Assembly: GCF_004193175.1 (NCBI RefSeq)
Contig: NZ_SAUH01000001.1
Span: 4,745,501 to 4,809,500, forward strand
Source: Streptomyces sp. RFCAC02
GTDB lineage: Bacteria > Actinomycetota > Actinomycetes > Streptomycetales > Streptomycetaceae
Length of the DNA: 64,000 nucleotides
Reading direction: 5' to 3'
The first letter of the stretch is position 1; each line of letters starts with the position of its first letter. Made by a program: the position numbers and the translations under genes. Below are positions 1-7,881 of this stretch, in pieces. The notes beneath the pieces are model-generated. The model worked only from the letters and a program-made list of their open reading frames with translations. It ran no database searches and was not told where the DNA came from.

Positions 1-2154
1 GGTCGGGTTGCCGTGGTCGTCGTACTCCTGGCGCCAGGTCGTGCCGTCCGCCTCGACGGCCAGCGTCTGCTGCCCGGCCGCGTTGTACTCGGCGCTCAGG
101 ACGGCCCCGTCCGGGCGCACCATGCCGGTCATGTCGCCGTTGTCGTCGTAGGAGTAGGCGGTGGTGTGGCCGAGAGGATCGGTGATCGACAGGAGGCGGT
201 CGTAGCGGTCCGTGGTGCGGTGCATCGTTCCACCGAGCGGATCGGTCTCGGCGACGAGCTGGTAGCAGTCGTTGAACTGGTAGACGGTGGTGTGGCCGAG
301 GGAGTCCGTGAACAGCGTGCGGTGGTGGGCCTCGTCGTACTCGACGGTGCTGGCCAGGAACCCGCCGGTGCCGTCCGTGGCGACACAGCGGCCCGCTTCG
401 TCGTAGGTGTATCGGTACACCATGCCGTTGCGGTCGGTCCAGCCGGTGAGCCGGCGGCGTCCGTCGTACGTCAGGCGCAGCGGACGGTCGTGCTCGGGGT
501 CGTGGACCGCCGCCAGGTTGCCGCGCTCGTCGTAGGCGTAGCGGCGCAGGAGGGGCCGGTCGGGGGCGCTGAGGAGGCGGAGTTCGGTGACGCGTCCGTC
601 GTGCGTGGTGATGCCGACGTGGTACCCCGCGTCGTGGACCAGGCCGGTCGGGGCGCCCTGCTCGTCGTACGTGACGCTGATCCGGTTGCCGTTGCGGTCG
701 GTCAGGGCGGTGAGGGGGAGTTCGCCGCCCAGGCGGCCGGGGATGGGCGCGAAGTGCAGCGTGTGGCCGGTCGCGCGATCCGTGACGGTGAGCGGGCTGC
801 CCGGCCCGTCCTCCCAGGCCAGGGCGTGACGGGGGCCTTCCACGGGCATGACCGGGGCGTCCGGCAGCGGGCGCGGGTAGTACAGCGTCATGCCGTCCTC
901 GGCACACAGGCGCACGCCCTCCGCGTCGAGCACGAGCCGCTGGTCGAGGGTCGAGGCCCAGGAGCGGCCGAACCACGTACCCGAACGGACCGAGCTGCGG
1001 TGGTGGCGCCGCAGGACGAGCGGCAGCACACCGGGCAGGTCGACGTCCGTCGCGGACAGGACGACCTCACCCGTCGCCATGTCGATCGGGTCCGTGCGGC
1101 AGGTCAGGCCGCGGATGTCACGGCCCGCGCGCCGGATCGCGGGGCCGAGGCCACGCACGCCGGCCGACAGGCCGCGCATGCCGGTACGGGCGGCGGCGAG
1201 GCCGCCCTTGAGCCCCCGGGCGAGGCCGCCGAGGGTGGTGATGCCCTTCATGCCGGGGATGCAGTCGAGCAGCGCCAAGCCGACGTCGAGGAGGCCTGCC
1301 CTGCCCTGGCTGTACTTGATCAGTGTGTCGGCGAGGACGACGAGGGCGGCGGCGAGGACGACCCAGGCCAGCGGCCCGCCGATGATCATGACGACGATGC
1401 CGAGGACGGCGACGACCACCTTGCAGACGTCGACGATCGTGTCCCAGTTCTCCGACACCCAGTGGAAGGCGTCCTCCCACCACTTCCGGTTGTGGATGCC
1501 CGCGTCGGACGCCTCGTCGATGTCGCGGGCCGCGTTCCGGGCCGCCTCCTCGCGCATCTCCTTCGCCTGCTCGGCCAGCCGGCGCGCGGCGGTGAGACGT
1601 TCCTGCGCGTCGTCCACCCGGTCGCGCGCCGCGTGCCTGGCCGTCTCGGCCGCCGTCCGCTCGCGCGTCGCGGCACGCACCTCGCTGTCGTCCGGCGGCT
1701 CGGCGTCCGTCCGTTCGCCCGCACGCTCCAGACGGTTCACCTCGTCCCTGGTCTGCCAGACCTGCTCCCAGGCGGCGTTCAGGTCGGCCTGGGCCGCGGT
1801 GAGGTCGGCCTGCGCGGCGACGGCACGTTCCAGCGCGCGGTCGGCCTGGCCCTGCGCGGTCTCCAGCTTCGGCCAGTAGGTGTGGAGCGCCTGCGCGCAC
1901 AGGTCGTAGGAGTTCTGGAGCTTGGTGAGGTTGTCCGGGACGCCGTCGAACTCGTCGCGGAACGCCTCGGCCGACAGCCCCGACCAGTCCTGCACGGCGC
2001 GGTCCCCGGCCATGCCCCTGATCTTCCCCAGCGCCTCGCCGACATCGTCGGCGAACGTCTGCAATTCGTCTGCGAGAGTGCGAACGTCGGCCGGGTCGCC
2101 AGGAGTTGGGTCCGAGTCCATGCCCAGGGGCGACCAGTCGGAAGCTCGTGCCAT
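1..2154 (-). CDS. RHS/YD-repeat protein with T7SS-type N-terminus (5' part; runs off the window)
   Basis: At least 718 residues are visible and the reading frame is open to base 1, so the C-terminus is missing. The start is the ATG at 2154 (MARASDWSPLG). The first ~110 residues are helical with a DWSG motif near residue 57, like the WXG-type signal domain of proteins exported by actinobacterial type VII secretion. An Ala/Arg/Glu-rich helical stretch follows, then a hydrophobic patch near residues 258-282 and a DUF6531-like domain beginning with CRTDPID near residue 352. YD/RHS repeats (YDERGN, YDEAGR, YDDNGD) then run to the edge. Such proteins usually end in a variable toxin domain, which is outside the window. 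No immunity gene is visible. Confidence 0.88.
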   Translation of the reverse strand, partial: MARASDWSPLGMDSDPTPGDPADVRTLADELQTFADDVGEALGKIRGMAGDRAVQDWSGLSAEAFRDEFDGVPDNLTKLQNSYDLCAQALHTYWPKLETAQGQADRALERAVAAQADLTAAQADLNAAWEQVWQTRDEVNRLERAGERTDAEPPDDSEVRAATRERTAAETARHAARDRVDDAQERLTAARRLAEQAKEMREEAARNAARDIDEASDAGIHNRKWWEDAFHWVSENWDTIVDVCKVVVAVLGIVVMIIGGPLAWVVLAAALVVLADTLIKYSQGRAGLLDVGLALLDCIPGMKGITTLGGLARGLKGGLAAARTGMRGLSAGVRGLGPAIRRAGRDIRGLTCRTDPIDMATGEVVLSATDVDLPGVLPLVLRRHHRSSVRSGTWFGRSWASTLDQRLVLDAEGVRLCAEDGMTLYYPRPLPDAPVMPVEGPRHALAWEDGPGSPLTVTDRATGHTLHFAPIPGRLGGELPLTALTDRNGNRISVTYDEQGAPTGLVHDAGYHVGITTHDGRVTELRLLSAPDRPLLRRYAYDERGNLAAVHDPEHDRPLRLTYDGRRRLTGWTDRNGMVYRYTYDEAGRCVATDGTGGFLASTVEYDEAHHRTLFTDSLGHTTVYQFNDCYQLVAETDPLGGTMHRTTDRYDRLLSITDPLGHTTAYSYDDNGDMTGMVRPDGAVLSAEYNAAGQQTLAVEADGTTWRQEYDDHGNPT
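219..234. repeat. Copy of the GTRSAWCGTTSYAC palindrome inside the RHS gene
   Basis: The 16 bases GGTGCATCGTTCCACC are identical to the intergenic copy at 13144-13159. The site lies inside the RHS coding frame, where it reads as codons for G-T-M-H-R, so it may be a coincidence. It is listed because it is the only exact match outside the three intergenic clusters. Confidence 0.4.
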
Positions 2155-2292
2155 GTGCGTATCCCTGACGTGCTGGGCGAATGTGCTGAGGCGAACATAC
2201 CTTCGCCCCCGATCCGTCCTTTCGGGTGGCACCCGTCCGGCTGATATTGTTGCGTGACGAGTACACAATCAGGACACACCGTCCACGACATT

Positions 2293-2382
2293 CCGACAGG
2301 GGAGCGCTCGCAGCGCTGAGAGTGCGGCATCGGCCGCAGACCCTCGAACCTCGCCCGGGTCATGCCGGGTAGGAAGTTCGGA
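2293..2382 (+). promoter_or_regulatory. TPP (thiamine pyrophosphate) riboswitch
   Basis: The conserved THI-box blocks are all present in order: GACAGGGGAGC (from 2294), GCTGAGAGTGCGG, CCGCAGACCCTCGAACCT and CCGGGTCATGCCGGGTAGG. The terminal P1 pairing is weak to my eye, but the core is unmistakable. It sits ~50 bp before thiB and should lower thiBPQ expression when TPP is abundant. Confidence 0.93.
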
Positions 2383-2396
2383 TCACTCTCTCGTGC

Positions 2397-2427
2397 CTGC
2401 CTGCGCGCGCCCGCGCGGAGAAGGCAG
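2397..2427 (+). promoter_or_regulatory. Putative expression platform hiding the thiB Shine-Dalgarno
   Basis: CTGCCT (2397-2402) can pair with AGGCAG (2422-2427), and CGCGC (2404-2408) with GCGCG (2413-2417). The thiB Shine-Dalgarno GGAGAAGG (2417-2424) lies in this hairpin. There is no U-run, so control at translation initiation is more likely than termination. The folding was done by eye. Confidence 0.5.
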
Positions 2428-2431
2428 CATC

Positions 2432-3514
2432 ATGAAGCGCACCGCGATGTCCCGCCCGGCTCTCGGGGCCGCCGGGCTGGTCCTCGGCCTCGGCCTGGTC
2501 ACCGCCTGCGGTGGCGACGACGCCGGGGAGCAGGGCGACGGCGGTTCGAAGGACGTCACGCTCGTCACGCACGACTCCTTCGCGATCTCCGACGACGTGC
2601 TCGCCGAGTTCGAGCGGCAGAGCGGCTACACGGTGCACATCGTGCGCGGCGGCGACGCGGGCGTCGTCGTCAACCAGGCCGTGCTCTCGCAGGGCGCCCC
2701 CCAGGGCGACGTCCTCTTCGGTATCGACAACACGCTGCTGTCCCGCGCGCTGGACGAGGACGTCTTCACGCCGTACGAGCCGGCCGGGATCGACGCCGTC
2801 CCCGCCGACCTGCGCCTGGACGACGAGAACCGGGTCACCCCCGTCGACACGGGTGACATCTGCGTCAACTACGACCGCGCCTGGTTCGCCGACCACGGCG
2901 TCGAACCGCCCGCCACCCTGGAGGACCTGGCCGACCCCGCCTACCGCGACCTCCTCGTCGTGGAGAACGCCGCCACCTCGTCGCCCGGCCTCGGCTTCGT
3001 GCTGGCGACCGTCGCCGCCTTCGGCGAGGACGGCTTCGCGGACTACTGGGAGCGGCTCGCCGACAACGGCGTGGAGGTCGTCGACGGCTGGGAGCAGGCG
3101 TACAACGAGCGCTTCTCCGGTGCCGGGCAGGGCGGCGACCGGCCGCTCGTCGTCTCCTACGCGTCCAGCCCGCCCGCCGGCGTCGTCTACGGCGGTGACG
3201 AGCGTCCCGACGAGGCCCCCACCGGCGTCGCGACGGGAACGTGCTTCCGGCAGATCGAGTTCGCCGGCCTGCTGGACGGCGCGGAGAACCCCGAGGGCGG
3301 CCGCGCGCTCCTCGACTTCCTGATCGGCCGGGAGTTCCAGGAGGACATGCCGCTCACGATGTTCGTGCGCCCGGTGCTGCCTGACGCGGCGCTGCCGGAG
3401 GAGTTCACGCGTTACGGAGCGGTCGTCGACGACCCGTACAGCATGGCGCCCGAGGAGATCGCCGAGGGCCGCGACGGCTGGATCGACACCTGGACCTCCG
3501 CGGTTCTCGGATGA
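2432..3514 (+). CDS. thiB: Thiamine ABC transporter substrate-binding lipoprotein
   Basis: This 360-residue protein captures thiamine (or TPP) outside the membrane and hands it to ThiP/ThiQ. The start ATG at 2432 follows a GGAGAAGG site. The first 25 residues form a lipoprotein signal with lipobox VTAC (Cys26), so the mature protein is membrane-anchored. The mature part begins VTLVTHDSFAIS, typical of the ThiB/FutA-like family of iron- and thiamine-binding proteins. The TPP riboswitch upstream and the overlapping thiP decide in favour of thiamine over iron. Confidence 0.92.
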   Translation: MKRTAMSRPALGAAGLVLGLGLVTACGGDDAGEQGDGGSKDVTLVTHDSFAISDDVLAEFERQSGYTVHIVRGGDAGVVVNQAVLSQGAPQGDVLFGIDNTLLSRALDEDVFTPYEPAGIDAVPADLRLDDENRVTPVDTGDICVNYDRAWFADHGVEPPATLEDLADPAYRDLLVVENAATSSPGLGFVLATVAAFGEDGFADYWERLADNGVEVVDGWEQAYNERFSGAGQGGDRPLVVSYASSPPAGVVYGGDERPDEAPTGVATGTCFRQIEFAGLLDGAENPEGGRALLDFLIGREFQEDMPLTMFVRPVLPDAALPEEFTRYGAVVDDPYSMAPEEIAEGRDGWIDTWTSAVLG

Positions 3515-5166
3515 CGCCGGCCGGACGCGCCGCAGTCGTACGGGCCGCGCTGCTCGCGGTGCCTGTGGCCTTCCTCGCCGTCTTCTTCGCCTACCCCGTG
3601 ACGGCGATCGTCGGGCGCGGGCTGCGGGAGGACGGTTCCTGGCAGCTCGGCCGTGCGGCGGAGATCCTGGGGGACGGCGACACGGTGCGGGTGCTGTGGT
3701 TCACCGTCTGGCAGGCCGCCGCCTCGACCGTGCTGACGCTGGTGCTCGCGCTGCCGGCGGCGTGGGCGTTCGCGCGGCTGCGGTTCCCGGGGCGGCGCGT
3801 ACTGCACGCCGCGGTGACCGTGCCGTTCGTACTGCCCACCGTCGTGACAGGAGCGGCGTTCCTCGCGCTCGTGGGCCGGGGCGGGCTGCTCGACGACTGG
3901 TGGGGCGTACGGCTCGACAACTCGGTGTGGGCGATCCTCCTCGCCCACGCCTGCCTCAACTTCGCCGTCGTCGTCCGCACGGTCGGCGGGCTGTGGGGCC
4001 AGCTCGACCCGCGCCAGGAGGAGGCCGCCCGCGTGCTCGGCGCCTCGCCACGGGCCGCCTGGCTGCGGGTGACCCTGCCCGCCCTGACCCCGGCCGTGGC
4101 GTCGGCGGCGGCCATGGTGTTCCTCTTCACCTTCACGTCCTTCGGCGTCGTGCAGATCCTCGGCGGACCGCGCAACGGCACGCTGGAGGTCGAGATCTAC
4201 CGGCAGACCGCCCAGTTCCTCGACCTGCCCGCCGCTGCTGTCCTCACGCTGCTGCAGCTCGCACTCGTCGCGGCCATGCTCATCACCCAGTCCGTCCTGG
4301 CCCGCCGCCGCGAGACGGCCCTCTCCCTGACGGACGCGGACCGTACGGCCCGCCCGCCGCGCGGCGCAGCGCAGTGGGCAGTGCTGGGGACCGTCCTCAC
4401 GGTCATCGCGCTGCTGCTGCTCCTCCCGCTCGCCGTCCTGGTCGAACGCTCCCTGTCCGTCCCCACTGGGGGCTACGGACTGGCCAACTACCGTGCGCTC
4501 TTCTCCACCGACGGCGGCACCTTCGCCGTCGAACCCTGGACCGCGGTCGGTACGTCCCTGCGCTACGCCGCCATGGCCACGGTCATCGCCCTGGTGATCG
4601 GCGGCCTCGCGGCGGCGGCCCTCGCACGCCGCGGTGGGGGGCGACTGCTGCGCGGCTTCGACGCGCTGCTGATGCTGCCGCTCGGCACCTCGGCCGTCAC
4701 GGTGGGCTTCGGCTTCCTCATCACGCTGGACGAACCGCCGCTCGACCTGCGGCAGTCCTGGATGCTCGTGCCGCTGGCCCAGGCACTGGTCGGCGTCCCG
4801 TTCGTCGTACGCGTCCTGCTGCCGGTGCTGCGCGCCGTGGACGACCGGCTGCGGCAGGCCGCCGCCGTCCTCGGCGCCTCGCCCGCGCGGGTGTGGCGGG
4901 AGGTGGACCTGCCGCTGGCGCGGCGGGCGCTGCTCGTCGCCGCTGGGTTCGCGTTCGCCGTGTCGCTCGGCGAGTTCGGCGCGACCGTGTTCATCGCGCG
5001 CGCCGACAGCCCCACGCTGCCCGTGGCCGTGGCCCGCCTCCTCAGCCGCCCGGGCGCCCTCAACTACGGACAGGCCATGGCCCTCAGCACCGTCCTGATG
5101 GCCGTCTGCACCCTCACGCTGCTCGTCCTCGAACGCCTGCGCCCGCCGGAGACGGAGACCCCATGA
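3511..5166 (+). CDS. thiP: Thiamine ABC transporter permease
   Basis: This 551-residue inner-membrane protein has two fused permease halves (about residues 10-265 and 285-545), each with an EAA-type loop (EEAARVLGASPRAAW and RQAAAVLGASPARVW). That fused layout is normal for ThiP and the related FbpB. Its ATG overlaps the thiB stop by four bases (ATGA), so translation is probably coupled. It forms the channel of the ThiBPQ importer. Confidence 0.92.
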   Translation: MTPAGRAAVVRAALLAVPVAFLAVFFAYPVTAIVGRGLREDGSWQLGRAAEILGDGDTVRVLWFTVWQAAASTVLTLVLALPAAWAFARLRFPGRRVLHAAVTVPFVLPTVVTGAAFLALVGRGGLLDDWWGVRLDNSVWAILLAHACLNFAVVVRTVGGLWGQLDPRQEEAARVLGASPRAAWLRVTLPALTPAVASAAAMVFLFTFTSFGVVQILGGPRNGTLEVEIYRQTAQFLDLPAAAVLTLLQLALVAAMLITQSVLARRRETALSLTDADRTARPPRGAAQWAVLGTVLTVIALLLLLPLAVLVERSLSVPTGGYGLANYRALFSTDGGTFAVEPWTAVGTSLRYAAMATVIALVIGGLAAAALARRGGGRLLRGFDALLMLPLGTSAVTVGFGFLITLDEPPLDLRQSWMLVPLAQALVGVPFVVRVLLPVLRAVDDRLRQAAAVLGASPARVWREVDLPLARRALLVAAGFAFAVSLGEFGATVFIARADSPTLPVAVARLLSRPGALNYGQAMALSTVLMAVCTLTLLVLERLRPPETETP

Positions 5167-6257
5167 CCGCCGCACCCATGCCCCCCGCCCTCCTGGAACT
5201 CGCGGGCCTCACCGTCTCCTACGGCGACCGCACGGCGCTCCACGGCGTGGACCTCACCGTCGCCGACCACGAGACGGTCTGCGTCCTCGGACCGAGCGGC
5301 AGCGGCAAGTCCACGCTGCTGCGGGCCGTCGCCGGGCTCGTCCCCGCCGCCGACGGAGCGGTGCGGCTGGCCGGCCAGGAACAGGCGGGCGTACCCGCGC
5401 ACCGGCGCGAGGTGGGGCTGATGTTCCAGGACCACCAGCTGTTCCCGCAGCGCGACGTGGGCGGCAACATCGCGTTCGGCCTGCGGATGCGGCGCGTGCC
5501 GCGCGCGGAGACGGCGCGCCGCGTGGCCGAACTGCTCGACCTCGTCGGCCTGCCCGACGCGGCGCGCCGCCCCGTCGGCGCGCTGTCCGGCGGCGAGCAG
5601 CAGCGCGTCGCCCTCGCCCGCGCCCTCGCGCCCAGGCCCCGCCTCCTCATGCTGGACGAGCCGCTCGGTCAGCTCGACCGCGACCTGCGGGACCGGCTCG
5701 TCGTCGAGCTGCGGCAGTTGTTCCGTGACCTCGGGACGACCGTGCTCGCCGTCACGCACGACCAGGCGGAGGCGTTCGCGCTGGCCGACCGGGTCGTCGT
5801 CATGCGGGACGGGCGCGTCGCGCAGACCGGCACGCCGGTGGAGGTCTGGCGGCGCCCTGCGGACGCGTTCGTGGCGCGTTTCCTCGGCTTCCGCAATGTC
5901 ACCGGCACCGCCGTCGAGGTCCGCGACGGCACGGCTGCCACGGAGTGGGGCGAGGTGCCCGTCCCGGCCGGTACGGGGGACGGCCGCCGGCGGCTGCTGG
6001 TCCGGCCGTCCGGCGTACGGCTCACGGCGCCCGCCGACGCGCCGCTGCGCGCCACCGTCGCGGCCCGGACGTTCCGCGGGGACCACGTGCTGCTGCTCCT
6101 CGACTGCGCGCGGGGTCCCCGCCTGGAGGCGGCCTGCCCGCTGCGGGCCGCGCCGGCCGAGGGCGAGGCGGTGGGCGTGGCGTTCGACCCGGCGGAGGTC
6201 GTCGCGCTGGACGGCGAGGCGGTCACGCCCGCGGCGGGGGCACGGTCGGCCGTGTGA
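5163..6257 (+). CDS. thiQ: Thiamine ABC transporter ATP-binding protein
   Basis: This 364-residue ATPase powers ThiBPQ. It shows Walker A GPSGSGKST (43-51), signature LSGGEQQR, Walker B LLMLDEP and the switch His in VTHD. A C-terminal ~110-residue region resembles the TOBE domain of importer ATPases; short ThiQ proteins lack it, so this copy is of the longer, FbpC-like kind. The ATG overlaps the thiP stop by four bases. Assignment to thiamine rests mainly on the riboswitch and on thiB/thiP. Confidence 0.9.
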   Translation: MTAAPMPPALLELAGLTVSYGDRTALHGVDLTVADHETVCVLGPSGSGKSTLLRAVAGLVPAADGAVRLAGQEQAGVPAHRREVGLMFQDHQLFPQRDVGGNIAFGLRMRRVPRAETARRVAELLDLVGLPDAARRPVGALSGGEQQRVALARALAPRPRLLMLDEPLGQLDRDLRDRLVVELRQLFRDLGTTVLAVTHDQAEAFALADRVVVMRDGRVAQTGTPVEVWRRPADAFVARFLGFRNVTGTAVEVRDGTAATEWGEVPVPAGTGDGRRRLLVRPSGVRLTAPADAPLRATVAARTFRGDHVLLLLDCARGPRLEAACPLRAAPAEGEAVGVAFDPAEVVALDGEAVTPAAGARSAV

Positions 6258-6314
6258 CGCGTCGGCCGGCCGGGGCGGCCGCGGGACGGTGCCGACCGCC
6301 GGGCGCGCCCCGTC

Positions 6315-6689
6315 TCAGGCCGGGTCCGTGACACGTCCCGACGCCGCCGCGATCACCTCGTCCAGGGTGTCGCGCGAGCGCACGAGGTCACGGATCATGC
6401 GGTCGATGCGTGCCCGCTCCGCGGTGAGGTCGGCGACCAGCCGTGCGTCGGCCGTCTCCGCCGGTCCGCCGTCCTCGTCCCGCATGCACGGCAGGAGCTG
6501 CGCGATCTTGGCGCTGCACAGTCCGGCGGCGTACAACTCCTGGATGCGGACGACGCGATCGACCGCGCTCCCGGCGTACTCGCGGTGTCCGCCGGGGGTG
6601 CGGTCGGACGTCAGCAGCCCCTGCTGCTCGTAGTAGCGCAGCGAGCGCTCGCTCACCCCCGCGCGGCGCGCCAGCTCACCGATCCGCAT
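6315..6689 (-). CDS. MerR-family transcriptional regulator
   Basis: This 124-residue protein starts at the ATG at 6689 (MRIGELARRAGVSERSLRYY) with the canonical winged-helix domain, followed by a coiled-coil dimerisation helix. It has two Cys, at CSAKIAQLLPC, close to where some MerR sensors bind metal or react with thiols; two alone do not make a known SoxR-type iron-sulfur site. It is divergent from the Old Yellow Enzyme gene and is likely its regulator and its own repressor. The effector is unknown. Confidence 0.88.
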   Translation of the reverse strand: MRIGELARRAGVSERSLRYYEQQGLLTSDRTPGGHREYAGSAVDRVVRIQELYAAGLCSAKIAQLLPCMRDEDGGPAETADARLVADLTAERARIDRMIRDLVRSRDTLDEVIAAASGRVTDPA

Positions 6690-6708
6690 CCCGCGCCCCC
6701 CTTCCGAC

Positions 6709-6740
6709 TTGAACTTGACACCGATGTCAATTCTTACGCT
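6709..6740 (+). promoter_or_regulatory. MerR-type promoter/operator for the OYE gene
   Basis: A perfect inverted repeat TTGACA-CCGA-TGTCAA (6715-6730) lies between a possible -35 TTGAAC (6709-6714) and -10 TACGCT (6735-6740). This gives the long 20-bp spacer that MerR regulators act on. Transcription would begin at about the ATG (6747), making the OYE mRNA leaderless. Confidence 0.6.
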
Positions 6741-6746
6741 GCCGCC

Positions 6747-7874
6747 ATGACCGAGACAACCGCGACCGCCTCCGCCCCCGCCACGCCCGACGTCGCCCGG
6801 CTGTTCGAGCCGGTGCGCCTGGGTCCCCTCACCCTGCCCAACCGGTTGGTGATGGCGCCGATGACCCGCAACCGCGCCGACGCCGACGGCGTTCCCACGC
6901 CCCTCATGAGCACCTACTACAGCCAGCGCGCCACGGCCGGTCTGATCATCGCCGAGGCGGCAACGCCCAGCCTCGTCGGCCGCACCTATCCGCACACGGC
7001 CGGCATCCACACCGACGCCCAGGCGGCCGGCTGGCGGCACGTCACCCGGGCGGTCGGCGCAGCGGGCGGGCGGACATTCCTCCAGATCCAGCACGGCGGC
7101 CGCGTGGGTCACCCCGACACCAGCGGGCTCCTGCCCGTGGCGCCCTCCGCGATCCCGCTCCCGGAGACCGTCCACACCCCCACCGGCCGCAAGGAGGCCG
7201 TCGTCCCGCGCGCGATGACCGCCGGGGACATCCGGGACACGGTTGCGGACTTCGCCGCTGCGGCCCGCCGGGCCGTCGACGCGGGCTTCGCCGGCGTGGA
7301 GGTGCACAGCGCCAACGGCTACCTGCTCCACCAGTTCCTCGCGGCGAACACGAACCACCGCACCGACGCCTACGGCGGGTCGCCGGCCGGCCGCATCCGT
7401 CTCACCGTCGAGGTCGTGGACGCCGTCGCCGCGGCCATCGGCGCCGAGCGCGTGGGCCTGCGCGTCTCCCCGGGGTCCACGGTCAACGGCATCGTGGAGA
7501 CCGACTCCGACGTGCTGTACCCCGCGCTGCTCGACGCCGTCGCCGGCAGGGGACTCGCGTACCTGCACATCGTCCGGTCCGACTCCGCCGACCCCCTCTT
7601 CGGCCGCCTGCGCGCCCAGTGGCCGGGCACGCTGATCGGCAACCCGGTGCTCCCCGACGCGATCCCGGACGACGGCGGCCGGGCGGCGGCCGAACGGCTG
7701 CGGGCGGCCGGCGCCGACCTGATCGCGCTCGGCCGCCCGTTCCTCGCCAACCCGGACCTCGTCCGGCGGCTGCGGACCGGCGCGCCCGTCAATCCGGTGC
7801 GGGACGCCTACCTGATGTACGTGGGCGGAGCCACCGGGTACACCGACTACCCCGCTCTGCGAGCCTCCCGGTGA
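6747..7874 (+). CDS. Old Yellow Enzyme family alkene reductase (NemA-like)
   Basis: This 375-residue FMN-dependent TIM barrel reduces activated C=C bonds (enals, enones, maleimides, nitro compounds) with NAD(P)H. Visible OYE motifs are LPNRLVMAPMTRNRA, QIQHGGRVGHP, the active-site His/Asn pair in EVHSANGYLLHQF (His188, Asn191) and IALGRPFLANPDL near the C-terminus. No Shine-Dalgarno is obvious, in line with a leaderless transcript from the MerR promoter. The role is probably electrophile detoxification. Confidence 0.92.
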   Translation: MTETTATASAPATPDVARLFEPVRLGPLTLPNRLVMAPMTRNRADADGVPTPLMSTYYSQRATAGLIIAEAATPSLVGRTYPHTAGIHTDAQAAGWRHVTRAVGAAGGRTFLQIQHGGRVGHPDTSGLLPVAPSAIPLPETVHTPTGRKEAVVPRAMTAGDIRDTVADFAAAARRAVDAGFAGVEVHSANGYLLHQFLAANTNHRTDAYGGSPAGRIRLTVEVVDAVAAAIGAERVGLRVSPGSTVNGIVETDSDVLYPALLDAVAGRGLAYLHIVRSDSADPLFGRLRAQWPGTLIGNPVLPDAIPDDGGRAAAERLRAAGADLIALGRPFLANPDLVRRLRTGAPVNPVRDAYLMYVGGATGYTDYPALRASR

Positions 7875-7881
7875 CGTACGG

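Noticed and set aside
13..2244. 743-residue plus-strand ORF
   Set aside because: It is the antisense of the RHS gene. Its Val/Gly/Arg-rich protein has no domain and the minus frame has clear YD repeats.
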